From Nitrincola alkalilacustris (GTDB lineage Bacteria > Pseudomonadota > Gammaproteobacteria > Pseudomonadales > Balneatricaceae): a stretch of DNA of 64,000 nt. Positions 37,257 through 45,757 of this stretch are shown piece by piece. Every line of letters starts with the position of its first letter. Positions within the stretch are counted from its first letter, which is position 1. The translations under genes were made by a program, and so were the position numbers. The notes beneath the pieces are model-generated. The model saw only the letters and a program-made list of their open reading frames with translations, searched no databases and was not told where the DNA came from. Location: NCBI RefSeq assembly GCF_008973755.1, contig NZ_WBOM01000005.1, forward strand, positions 1-64,000, read 5' to 3'.

Positions 37257-37841
37257 ATGGATTTTATTGTATTTGGATTGCCGCTGATTCTATTGGTGGG
37301 AGTGTATGTCTGGTATGCGGTGATTATTTCACGTCGTAATGCAGTATTGGATGCTTTGTCGGGGATTGATGTGCAGTTGAAAAAACGCCACGATCTGATT
37401 CCGAATGTGCTGAGCATTGCCAAACGTTTCATGCAACATGAACAGCAGTTGCTTGAAGAGATAACCAAAATCAGGTCGGCGGCTGTTTCAGCACTGGAGA
37501 AATACGAGCGCAGCCATAGTGCAGTGGATGCCGACGCGCACTTTGCGCTGGAAAATGAGCTGCAGCGTGCCATGGGGCGTTTTATGGTTCAGGTGGAGGC
37601 CTATCCGGAGCTGACGTCAGCTCAACCCATGATTAATGCGCAGAATACCTATCTGGAAGTGGAAACCAATATTGCGGCTGCCCGCCGTTTCTACAACACA
37701 TCGGTACGTCGATTGCGCAACAGCTGCGAGATCTTTCCGGGTACTGTGTTGGCCAGGATGGTGCGGGTCCAGCCTTATCCCTTTTATCAGGCTGATCCTG
37801 CTGAAACGCGTCCTGTTGATGCGTCTGCATTTCTCAATTGA
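37257..37841 (+). CDS. LemA family protein
   Basis: This 194-residue protein has one N-terminal membrane helix (residues 3-24) and a helical bundle typical of LemA. The signatures are LKKRHDLIPNVLSIAKRFMQHEQ, the NELQRAMGRFMVQVEAYPEL segment and ETNIAAARRFYNTSVRRLR. LemA proteins are of unknown biochemical role and often pair with membrane proteins of the type encoded next. The ATG at 37257 has GGAGAGC upstream. A short hairpin at 37854-37868 follows its stop. Confidence 0.9.
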   Translation: MDFIVFGLPLILLVGVYVWYAVIISRRNAVLDALSGIDVQLKKRHDLIPNVLSIAKRFMQHEQQLLEEITKIRSAAVSALEKYERSHSAVDADAHFALENELQRAMGRFMVQVEAYPELTSAQPMINAQNTYLEVETNIAAARRFYNTSVRRLRNSCEIFPGTVLARMVRVQPYPFYQADPAETRPVDASAFLN

Positions 37842-37874
37842 CACAGTTAAGCTGACTGGAAGCCAGTCGTTCTT

Positions 37875-39005
37875 TTGCCCAGCAACCCCATGGATCGGCG
37901 CAGTAGCATGGTAGATAAAGCAAGTTCACCTTACAGACTTTCAGTTAACGTAAAGCAAACGACAATGTTGTTGCATCTGGTCAGCGCAGAGCTTATTGCC
38001 TTCGTCAGGCACACTCTGTTACGCAAGCCAAGACTTGCGCCTTCGCAGCAACTGGACGATGTCCTGGATGATAAGTCACGACAGGCGTTCAACGATGAGT
38101 TACAGGTGCTGGAGCAGTTACGTCTGAAGATAAACCGAAATGCCTGGGTGTTGCGGAAAGTTGTTCTACCAGCGCTGTTGGCTTATCTCGTAGTCAGCCT
38201 GCTTTTTTTTCCGATGTGGGATCTGCTCAGGTTCTGGGTACTGGCTCTACCAGTGATGCTTATCACCTTGCCCTCACTGGTGATACGAGAAAGCTACCTT
38301 GACGATTATGAGAGGTTCAGCAACCGTTTTCGCCACACTTTCATACCCGCTCTTGCAAAAAGTTTTGGCGATATTAAGTACCAACAATATGGCTACATTG
38401 AGCCGGATCGCTTCAAGAGTCGTTTGCCGCAGGGGGCTACCTCATTCGATTTAGGGTTGGCCATCGCTAGAGTGGAACAAGAAGATTACTTTTGTGGTTC
38501 ACATCGTGGCTGTCAGTGGGAGTTGGTAAACGCCAAGCTATTTAACCACAAGCATAAGCGTACTTTTATGGGGTTGATACTGATGTTGGAGCTTCCCAGA
38601 TCATTTGAAGGCACTACTGTGATCAATATGAGAAATCCGGTCAGCGGATCCAGTAGAGTACACCTTGAGAAAGGCGAGTTTACGGATCTGCTTGTGGTCA
38701 GTAGTACCGATCAGATTTCAGCCAGAAGCTGGCTGACCCCGGCAGTGATGGAGCGCTTGTATCAGTTGCGTCAGTTGTTTCAGGGTATGAAAGGCAACCT
38801 GACTGGTTCCAGCTTATTGCTGTTGCTGGATACACCTAATTTTTTGCCACAGCCGCCTATCGATGTGCCCTTGACCGAGGCCAAACCCTGCTTGCACTTC
38901 GTGGACGAACTTAAAACGCTGTATCTGTTGATCGACACCTTACTGGCGCAGTTCCCGGATCTGCCTACTCAAAGCCCCCCGAAAGGCATTCAGGCGAAAC
39001 ATTAA
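37875..39005 (+). CDS. DUF3137-like membrane protein
   Basis: This protein of about 376 residues matches the DUF3137 type that accompanies LemA. Two adjacent membrane helices (about 96-132: VLPALLAYLVVSLLFF and FWVLALPVMLITLPSLV) precede a soluble region. That region holds the family-like block DYFCGSHRGCQWELVNAKL and FMGLILMLELPRSFEGTTVI. The start is uncertain: TTG 37875 has GGAAG 12 nt away, and ATG 37890 and ATG 37908 have no clear site. Function is unknown; an envelope role with LemA is inferred. Confidence 0.75.
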   Translation: MPSNPMDRRSSMVDKASSPYRLSVNVKQTTMLLHLVSAELIAFVRHTLLRKPRLAPSQQLDDVLDDKSRQAFNDELQVLEQLRLKINRNAWVLRKVVLPALLAYLVVSLLFFPMWDLLRFWVLALPVMLITLPSLVIRESYLDDYERFSNRFRHTFIPALAKSFGDIKYQQYGYIEPDRFKSRLPQGATSFDLGLAIARVEQEDYFCGSHRGCQWELVNAKLFNHKHKRTFMGLILMLELPRSFEGTTVINMRNPVSGSSRVHLEKGEFTDLLVVSSTDQISARSWLTPAVMERLYQLRQLFQGMKGNLTGSSLLLLLDTPNFLPQPPIDVPLTEAKPCLHFVDELKTLYLLIDTLLAQFPDLPTQSPPKGIQAKH

Positions 39006-39015
39006 AGGATTTTCT

Positions 39016-39501
39016 ATGCGCACTGTAATTTACTTGTTAATAGCGCTATTTTTTGGTGGTCTGACCTTATGGCTAGTGAATAGCCGCCTGGACGTATTAG
39101 CGGATAGCTTGCCGACGACAGGCGTCATTGTTGACGTGCAAGGTGGTAGTTCAGGAAAAACGTCCAGACCTGTTGTTCGTTTTACCACAGCCAAAGGGCA
39201 AGTTATTGAGCAAGCGGTGTTCAGGCTTCAGCACACCAGCACCTGGGACAAGGGGGAAACCTTGCCGATCTTGTATAGGCAAAGTGATCCTCAACATGCG
39301 ATGGTTAATGAGTTTCGCACTCTGTGGAATATAGAGATTTTTTGTGGTTTGCTGGCGTTGGGCTTTTGGATGCTGTTTTTAAGACAGTTGTTGCCTGCAT
39401 CCACGTCAGGTGATCAGGGTTTAAAGGATATTAGAGTTCTGTGTTTAGTCCCTGCTTTTTTTGCATTTTTATTTGCAATCAAAATGATGGTGGTGAGTTA
39501 A
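39016..39501 (+). CDS. DUF3592-like membrane protein
   Basis: This 161-residue protein has an N-terminal helix (3-20) and two further helices near 100-118 and 138-155. Between the first and second lies a beta-rich stretch, GVIVDVQGGSSGKTSRPVVRF to LPILYRQSDPQHAMVNEF, characteristic of DUF3592 proteins. It lies 10 bp after the DUF3137-like gene and has AAGGA before its ATG, so the LemA trio is likely one operon. Function is unknown. Confidence 0.75.
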   Translation: MRTVIYLLIALFFGGLTLWLVNSRLDVLADSLPTTGVIVDVQGGSSGKTSRPVVRFTTAKGQVIEQAVFRLQHTSTWDKGETLPILYRQSDPQHAMVNEFRTLWNIEIFCGLLALGFWMLFLRQLLPASTSGDQGLKDIRVLCLVPAFFAFLFAIKMMVVS

Positions 39502-39544
39502 ATCCAGCCTTATTGTGATGATGCTGTTGAGCGGAGTGGTTTAA

Positions 39545-40786
39545 ATGTCGCGTGAAGTGATCGTATTGGGTGCCGGTATGGTTGGTGTTTCTGTCGCCTG
39601 GCATCTGCAGGAAAGGGGCTATCGTGTAACACTGGTTGATCGTCAGTTGCCAGGGCGTGAGACCTCTTTTGGTAATGCCGGAATTATTCAGCGCGAAGCG
39701 GTCCGTCCCTATCCTTTCCCGCGAGATCTTGCCACGTTATTGAGGGTGTTGCCCAATCGCCAGGTGGATATCCGATACCGTCCAGGTGGCCTGTTACAGG
39801 CAGCCGGGCCGCTATTTCGTTACTGGATGAACTCAGCGCCATCACGCTATGCGCAGATTGTGCCTGCTTATGCAGCGTTGATTATCCGTTCGATGGATGC
39901 GCATGCATCAATGATCAAGCAGGTTCAGGCTGAGGATTTGATTCGCAAGGAGGGCTATTTCGAGATATTCAGAACGGCCAAGGCGATGGATGCCGAGTGT
40001 CGGCGAGCAGAGGGCGATCGCGATCACTACGGTGTAGAGTACCGTGTGCTTAATAGTGCCGCACTGGCTGAAGCCGAGCCAAATTTTGCTCCCGGGCTTG
40101 CTGGGGCTATCCATTGGACACAACCCTGGACGGTGGTTGATCCGGGCGCACTTGTAGCTGCCTATGCTGAGGGGTTTGTAGCGCGCGGTGGTCGTTTTGT
40201 GCAAGCAACACTTCAAGGGTTGTCGCGCCAGGGGCCGCAGTGGCAGATAGCTACTGATAGTGAGTCGCTGTCAGCTGAGCTGGTTGTGATGGCAATGGGC
40301 CCGTGGTCTGCTAGCTGGCTGGCGACTCAGGGGATCTCCGTGCCGCTGTTCGTCAAACGTGGTTATCACATGCATTACAGTAGCCGAGGCGCAGCGAAAT
40401 TGAATCACTGGGTCATGGATGCAGAGGTGGGTTATCTGATGGCGCCGATGCGTGCAGGGATCCGGCTGACGACCGGTGCGGAGTTATCCGGGCAGGAGTC
40501 GTCACCCCGTTATCAGCAGTTGGCTGCTGCCGAAGCTGTGGCTCGTCAGCTGTTTCCACTGGGGGAGCGGCTTGATGCTGAGCCCTGGAAGGGTGGTCGC
40601 CCCTGCACACCGGACATGAAACCCGTGATAGGGCCGGCACCAGGGCAGCCAGGCTTGTGGCTGGGATTCGGCCATGGCCACCAGGGATTCACCATGGGAC
40701 CGATCACAGGTAAGTTGCTCGGCCAGATGATCGATGGCGAAACGCCAGAGGTGGATATGGCACCTTACCGGGCTGAACGATTTTGA
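39545..40786 (+). CDS. FAD-dependent D-amino acid dehydrogenase-like oxidoreductase
   Basis: This 413-residue DAO-family flavoprotein is close to DadA, which oxidatively deaminates D-amino acids and passes electrons to the respiratory chain. The Rossmann motif VLGAGMVGVSVAWHL is at residues 6-20. The FAD-binding segment with RPCTPDMKPVIGPAPG and GFGHGHQGFTMGP is at the C-terminus. The exact substrate is uncertain; other DAO enzymes such as hydroxyproline dehydrogenases look similar. A hairpin overlaps both its stop and that of the convergent neighbour. Confidence 0.87.
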   Translation: MSREVIVLGAGMVGVSVAWHLQERGYRVTLVDRQLPGRETSFGNAGIIQREAVRPYPFPRDLATLLRVLPNRQVDIRYRPGGLLQAAGPLFRYWMNSAPSRYAQIVPAYAALIIRSMDAHASMIKQVQAEDLIRKEGYFEIFRTAKAMDAECRRAEGDRDHYGVEYRVLNSAALAEAEPNFAPGLAGAIHWTQPWTVVDPGALVAAYAEGFVARGGRFVQATLQGLSRQGPQWQIATDSESLSAELVVMAMGPWSASWLATQGISVPLFVKRGYHMHYSSRGAAKLNHWVMDAEVGYLMAPMRAGIRLTTGAELSGQESSPRYQQLAAAEAVARQLFPLGERLDAEPWKGGRPCTPDMKPVIGPAPGQPGLWLGFGHGHQGFTMGPITGKLLGQMIDGETPEVDMAPYRAERF

Positions 40787-40801
40787 TCTGTATCAGATCA
40801 A
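40783..40801. terminator. Shared hairpin between convergent dadA-like and DUF3429-like genes
   Basis: TTGATCTG (40783-40790) and CAGATCAA (40794-40801) form a perfect stem with a TAT loop. It overlaps both stop codons, so it can act on both transcripts. Confidence 0.6.
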
Positions 40802-41200
40802 TACGACAAGATGCGTCAGGCATACGATAGCGGTCAGCTTCCAGCGCAACAGGGGATAGCCTTTGGGATAGCGTTTATCTATACCACAGAGCCATTCGAC
40901 CAGTCTCAAGGCGAGAAAAAGTACCGCCTGAATCAGGACCGCCATGTGTGGTAACAGCGCAAGGCTCAGAAAACTGATAACGGGAAAGCTGACTGCTATG
41001 AGTGCCAGGTACTGAGGTGATTTGGTCGTGAACAGCACGGGCCAGAGTACGCCAGACATGAAACCAAGAATCAGACAGCTGTATAGCATGAAGAGCCAGT
41101 GAGTTTCACTGCTGGTCATGTAGTTGGGTAGATGTGAGGCCATGGCAAGCCCAACGAACGGAATCAGGCCTGCATAGCTGAGTATACGGATCAGAGGCAT
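40793..41200 (-). CDS. DUF3429-like membrane protein
   Basis: This 135-residue protein has about four or five membrane helices (ILSYAGLIPFVGLAMA, WLFMLYSCLILGFMSGVLWP, LIAVSFPVISFLSLALLP, AVLFLALRLVEWLCGI). The pattern and the length resemble DUF3429 proteins of unknown function. No ligand motif can be seen. It is convergent with the oxidoreductase gene, separated by 6 bp. Confidence 0.75.
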   Translation of the reverse strand: MPLIRILSYAGLIPFVGLAMASHLPNYMTSSETHWLFMLYSCLILGFMSGVLWPVLFTTKSPQYLALIAVSFPVISFLSLALLPHMAVLIQAVLFLALRLVEWLCGIDKRYPKGYPLLRWKLTAIVCLTHLVVLI

Positions 41201-41367
41201 GGCATCTCCTGAGTCTGTTCGTTGGGTAGTTGTGTGACACTTTTGCGCGTTGCTGCGTAGTGATGTTGCAGAATACGTGAAAAAAATCAGGATGGATTCA
41301 CATCACCTGCTCTGTTCAGGTGAGATCAGAGTGAGCTGTCGTAAGGACGACGGCCCACTCTGGTTAC

Positions 41368-43287
41368 TTATTGAGGAGTAAGTGTTGTCTGGAAGGGCGA
41401 CATACCATCAACAAAGCCGAACACTGAGACGGTGCCATCGGCTGAGAGTGGAGCTGTCAACTCAAAGCGGCCCTGTCCATCACAGGTGAAATCATGCTCG
41501 CCATTGGCTAACACCAGACCACATACTGGAACGTTCTGCGTACCTCTGAGGCTACCTGTCAGCATGACTTGATTGTCTTCTGCGACAGTCAGGCTGTCGA
41601 CCAGAACCGAAGGTGATGGGCGCTGCTCGGATACCAGCAAAACGTTCTGTTTTATCAGATTGGTGGTCGCCTTGATGGTTTGGCTGTATGGGGCAAACCC
41701 ATCGGCAAAGAAGAGGATGCTGAGCTCGCCATTCTGATCAGTGGGTACATTCAACTCATACTCGCCAGCGCCATTACAGGTGAACATATGCTGTCCGTTG
41801 ATCAGCATCAGGCCACAGACCGGCGCAGGCAACTGCAGTTGAGTGGTGACCTTGCCACTGACTCTGATGGTGGAATCTGCCAGAAGTGGTGAAGGGTCCA
41901 GCCAACGTTTGAGTTCCGGGTACATTTTATCGAAGCGGCCGTAGTAGGCTGGATACTGAACGTTTTCGCAGTAGGGAACTGCACCAGTCAGAACACCCAC
42001 GAGTTCATTGTTGTTATTGAAAAGGCCGGAACCACTGGAACCAGGCTCCACGGCACCGCTATTCCATAAAACCTGCCAATGGGTGTCACTTCTCATGCCA
42101 AGGGGCCAGTCACTTGCAGCGATAATGTTTCCCTTGCTGATCTTTTGATAGTCACCTTTGGGGTGGTGTATGCCTCGAACAGGTGTGTCGGCAGCAACTG
42201 GAGTCGTTCTCCAGCCGGCACGTGCTGTGGTTGGTGGCATCTGATTCAGGCGCATCAGTGTCGTGTCTTGCATGTAGCTGTTATAAAGGCGTGTACCACC
42301 ACCGGTGGTGGTTTGTACTTCAGTACCGGGCAGGGAGCTACCACAGGTTCTGCTGCGGAAAAACCAGTAGAGCTGCATATTGCCTATCTCATAGTGGCTT
42401 CTGACACAGTGGTCGGCAGTAATGAACCATGGCTCCTGGCTGCCGATTGTGTCATTTAGCAGCGCGCCGGTGCATAAGCCGGTTACACCACGAGTAGATG
42501 TAAACAGATATTTTGCAGTGGTATCAGCAATCGGCAAGCTACTGGTGTCACATGCAATATTGACATTGCAACTGCCGGAACTGCCAGCATCCTCCTGCCG
42601 CTTCAAACCCTTGGTGAATATCGAGTCATGCAGGACAGAAACGCTGCGTATGCCAAGGTCTGCTGAAGTGAGAGATAGTGGAGAATCGGTATAGAGCTCC
42701 ACTCGAGCAATGCCGCCCTCAATAACCGGCGACCAGAAAACGGCATCTTCTTCAAACTGTGCCATCTGCTCTTGAACGCTGTCTGCTGTGAAAGGCCCAT
42801 AGTGAAACTGCGGATGGTTTGGGCTGTGCAGGTAGAAGGTCAGATTGTCTGGAATACCCAAGGGATCAAACCCCAGACGAAAAGCCATGGAATATTCGGA
42901 AAGGCTGATATCCATGGTTGCACGGAAATTGTCACCCTCTGCTTGCCAGTTCAGATCGCCAAGCAGGTAGTCGGGCTGTTGTGCCAACTCAAACCCATCA
43001 CCGACTTTCAGCGCCATGCCTCTGTCGGACTCACCATACAGCTCTTCAGCTTTGAAGCTGCGGTTTGTTTCAAGGTCATCTGTGTGTTGTGACGGAGTCA
43101 GCTCCAGCATGATGCGAGCAGAAGGTGGCGCAAAGGTCAGGCTTTTCGTCACACGCTGATCCGTCGGGATCAGGCTGTCTTGGTTATGCGGGATAAAGGG
43201 AGCAGAGATCTCTGTTTCGTCAGCAAATGCGGGAAGGATCAGCGAAGCGAAAACCGCAGGAATCAGAAGCTGGTTTAAACGACCCAT
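41368..43287 (-). CDS. Secreted trypsin-like serine endopeptidase with duplicated C-terminal repeats
   Basis: This 639-residue exported protease has a signal peptide (1-22), a propeptide-like region (about 23-230) and a chymotrypsin-fold catalytic domain (about 238-470) resembling lysyl endopeptidases. The triad is H293 (FITADHC), D341 (QDTTLMRL) and S418 (GSSGSG). Cysteines C240, C246, C272, C294, C315 and others suggest disulfides. Two repeats of about 43 residues end the protein: VCGLMLINGQHMFTCNG (about 486-530) and VCGLVLANGEHDFTCDG (about 593-636). Each has two cysteines. They are probably adhesion or secretion modules. A nutritional role on proteins is inferred. Confidence 0.88.
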   Translation of the reverse strand: MGRLNQLLIPAVFASLILPAFADETEISAPFIPHNQDSLIPTDQRVTKSLTFAPPSARIMLELTPSQHTDDLETNRSFKAEELYGESDRGMALKVGDGFELAQQPDYLLGDLNWQAEGDNFRATMDISLSEYSMAFRLGFDPLGIPDNLTFYLHSPNHPQFHYGPFTADSVQEQMAQFEEDAVFWSPVIEGGIARVELYTDSPLSLTSADLGIRSVSVLHDSIFTKGLKRQEDAGSSGSCNVNIACDTSSLPIADTTAKYLFTSTRGVTGLCTGALLNDTIGSQEPWFITADHCVRSHYEIGNMQLYWFFRSRTCGSSLPGTEVQTTTGGGTRLYNSYMQDTTLMRLNQMPPTTARAGWRTTPVAADTPVRGIHHPKGDYQKISKGNIIAASDWPLGMRSDTHWQVLWNSGAVEPGSSGSGLFNNNNELVGVLTGAVPYCENVQYPAYYGRFDKMYPELKRWLDPSPLLADSTIRVSGKVTTQLQLPAPVCGLMLINGQHMFTCNGAGEYELNVPTDQNGELSILFFADGFAPYSQTIKATTNLIKQNVLLVSEQRPSPSVLVDSLTVAEDNQVMLTGSLRGTQNVPVCGLVLANGEHDFTCDGQGRFELTAPLSADGTVSVFGFVDGMSPFQTTLTPQ

Positions 43288-43431
43288 CAGTACATCCTTC
43301 TTTGTCTAATGTTTTCAACTGGCCAGACAGCCGGGCTGAGCTTGCAGTCTGTCGCTTGAGTTTTCAAGCTGAACTATTACCTTGATCATAAAGGATAGAC
43401 TGAACTTTTCCAGATATAAATGAAACTGTCG

Positions 43432-43986
43432 CTATTTTATAGTCTGGATCAGTGCTGTGACGACATCCTCAAAATAGATATGCCTATCCAGCGCACGTGC
43501 TCCCATCAGGGCACCATTGAGTGCTGAAAACTGCAGCGATGCTTTGCGCCTTGCATCCTCCAGGCCGAGATCGGGTGTTGATGACAGCACTATATCGCTC
43601 AGCCATGCGATATTCAGTTGATAGAAGGCCCTCAAAGACTCAATTACGGCTTCTGGTAGTACCTCTAAATCCGAACCGAGCATCATGCATAGGGGGATGG
43701 CCTTGTGCTGCTTCATCTCCCGGCGATACATATCGATATAGCTTTCGAGCCGGGCCGTGGGGGTATCGCCAAGAGTTTCAATGTGGTCAAGCGCACCCTT
43801 GAAACGCTGAAAATAGCGGTGCATCACGGCGGTGACAAGATCAACCTTGGTTGGGAAGTGGTAGTGCACACTCGCACTCTTGATACCTATTTCTGCAGCT
43901 ATCTCGCGAAAGGCAAACCCCTGATAGCCGCGGCTTCTGATCAGGCTTTCGGCAATATCGAGAATCTTGTCTGCGGTGTTCGTCAT
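43432..43986 (-). CDS. TetR family transcriptional regulator
   Basis: This 184-residue regulator has the TetR HTH at residues 10-55 (GYQGFAFREIAAEIGIKSASVHYHFPTKVDLV). Its ligand domain has a TetR_C-type helical fold. It is divergent from lpd with a 22-bp palindrome in the spacer, so it most likely represses itself and lpd. The ligand is unknown. Confidence 0.88.
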   Translation of the reverse strand: MTNTADKILDIAESLIRSRGYQGFAFREIAAEIGIKSASVHYHFPTKVDLVTAVMHRYFQRFKGALDHIETLGDTPTARLESYIDMYRREMKQHKAIPLCMMLGSDLEVLPEAVIESLRAFYQLNIAWLSDIVLSSTPDLGLEDARRKASLQFSALNGALMGARALDRHIYFEDVVTALIQTIK

Positions 43987-44067
43987 GGTTGCACATATCG
44001 TCTGTTGAGGTGTGAGAGATAGATTATAGGGAAGAGTCTTGTCGATAAGGAAGTGTTGATGGCATAC

Positions 44068-44089
44068 TTACCTATCAGTAGATAGATAA
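44068..44089. promoter_or_regulatory. Candidate TetR-type operator
   Basis: Arms TTA, CTATC and GATAG, TAA form a 22-bp imperfect palindrome centred on AGTA, at 44068-44089. It lies in the divergent spacer between the TetR-family gene and lpd, 33 bp before the lpd start. Confidence 0.6.
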
Positions 44090-44121
44090 ATATGTCATTA
44101 ATGAGCTGTGTAGGAGTGAAC

Positions 44122-45552
44122 ATGTCCGCAATTATCGATACCAATGTGCTTGTTCTTGGGTCAGGCCCCGGTGGCTACTCTGCAGCTTTCAGAGCAGCCG
44201 ATCTTGGGTTGGATGTGATGATGGTCGAGCGATACGGTACCCTCGGTGGCGTCTGTCTGAATGTCGGCTGCATCCCATCAAAGGCGTTACTGCATGTTGC
44301 CAAGGTGATTGCCGGGATCAAGGAGTCTTCTGGTATTGGTGTGAGAGTAGGCGATCCGGAAATAGATATAAACGCGGTTCGAGGTTTTAAGGATGCAGCA
44401 GTATCCAGATTAGTGAACGGTGTTGGCAATATGGCTCGTCAGCGATCAGTCAAAACCCTGCAGGGTGAAGGGCACTTTACTGGCGCACATGAACTGGAAG
44501 TGACACTGGGGCAGGTTAAAACGCGTATCCGCTTCAAGCATGCGATTATTGCGGCAGGTTCGCGTCCGGTGCAGTTGCCGTTTATTCCGCAGCATGACCC
44601 GCGCATCTGGGACTCTACTGATGCGCTGGCGTTGACCTCGATACCGGAGCGTCTGCTGGTGATCGGCGGTGGCATTATCGGCATGGAGATGGCGACTGTT
44701 TATCAGGCGTTGGGTAGCAGGATCACAATTGTGGAGTACGCCGATCAACTGATTCCTGCTGCGGATAAGGATCTGGTGCGAGTGTATCAGCGATATAACC
44801 AGGAACTGTTTGATGTTCGGCTTGAAACACGCGTGATCCATGTGCAAGCGGAGAAAGATAGTCTGCAGGTTACTCTATCTCCGAACAAGGGTGGGGAAAG
44901 TACCGAGTCCTTTGATGCGATTCTGTTGGCTGTTGGCCGTAAACCCAATGGCGGTGATATTGGAGCAGAGGCTGCCGGCGTGTTTGTGGATGAGCGCGGA
45001 TTTATCCCGGTGGATCATCAGTTGCGTACCAGTGTGCCGCATATTTTTGCAATCGGTGATATTAATGGCGATCCGATGCTGGCGCATAAGGCAACTCATG
45101 AAGGGCATGTGGCGGCAGAGGTGATTGCCGGACACAAGGTGTCATTTCAGCCGTTGGCGATACCGTCGATCGCTTATACAAATCCTGAAATCGCCTGGAC
45201 AGGATTGACAGAAAAACAAGCTAAGGCTCAGGGAGTTTCTTATGCTGTATCCGTTTTTCCATGGAGTGCCAGTGGTAGAGCGATCGGTGAAGCGCGCAGC
45301 GAAGGTAAAACCAAACTGATCCATCATGCCGAGACAGGTACCTTGCTTGGGGCAGGGGTTGTTGGAATCAACGCCGGAGAACTGTTAGGTGAGTTGAGTC
45401 TGGCTATTGAGTTCAAGGCCAGTGTCGAAGATCTGGCGCTCACTATTCATGCTCATCCTACGCTGCATGAAACGGTCGGCCTGGCGGCAGAGCTGGCCAG
45501 TGGAACCATTACGGATCTGCCCAATCCCACAGCCAGGTTGAAGGTAGGCTGA
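44122..45552 (+). CDS. lpd: Dihydrolipoyl dehydrogenase (E3)
   Basis: This 476-residue flavoprotein disulfide reductase reoxidises lipoamide with NAD+. It has the FAD site VLGSGPGGYSAAF, the redox disulfide GGVCLNVGCIPSK, an NAD site VIGGGIIGMEMATVY and the C-terminal dimer-interface HAHPTLHETVG with the catalytic His-Glu pair. The ATG at 44122 has AGGAG upstream; an in-frame ATG at 44092 overlaps the operator region. No E1 or E2 genes lie nearby, so it is an orphan E3 under a TetR-type regulator. Confidence 0.95.
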   Translation: MSAIIDTNVLVLGSGPGGYSAAFRAADLGLDVMMVERYGTLGGVCLNVGCIPSKALLHVAKVIAGIKESSGIGVRVGDPEIDINAVRGFKDAAVSRLVNGVGNMARQRSVKTLQGEGHFTGAHELEVTLGQVKTRIRFKHAIIAAGSRPVQLPFIPQHDPRIWDSTDALALTSIPERLLVIGGGIIGMEMATVYQALGSRITIVEYADQLIPAADKDLVRVYQRYNQELFDVRLETRVIHVQAEKDSLQVTLSPNKGGESTESFDAILLAVGRKPNGGDIGAEAAGVFVDERGFIPVDHQLRTSVPHIFAIGDINGDPMLAHKATHEGHVAAEVIAGHKVSFQPLAIPSIAYTNPEIAWTGLTEKQAKAQGVSYAVSVFPWSASGRAIGEARSEGKTKLIHHAETGTLLGAGVVGINAGELLGELSLAIEFKASVEDLALTIHAHPTLHETVGLAAELASGTITDLPNPTARLKVG

Positions 45553-45757
45553 CCACCCGTTGGATTTTGCCGCTGCAGCTGATTACAGCGTATCGGCTGC
45601 GGCGGGTCATCTCATCAGAAATTTTATGTAGTCAGATCCATATCAGGCTGGCTCAATGATCTATACTGAGATGACTCTTTCGCCCTATCTGGTGGAAAGG
45701 AAGCCGACGCGAACACCGCAGTCATGACGATCAATTCAGTAGCTGGCTATCTTGTTT

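Noticed and set aside
45553-45751. Terminator after lpd
   Set aside because: A GC-rich imperfect inverted repeat exists near 45570-45608 but with several mismatches and no T run, so support is too weak.
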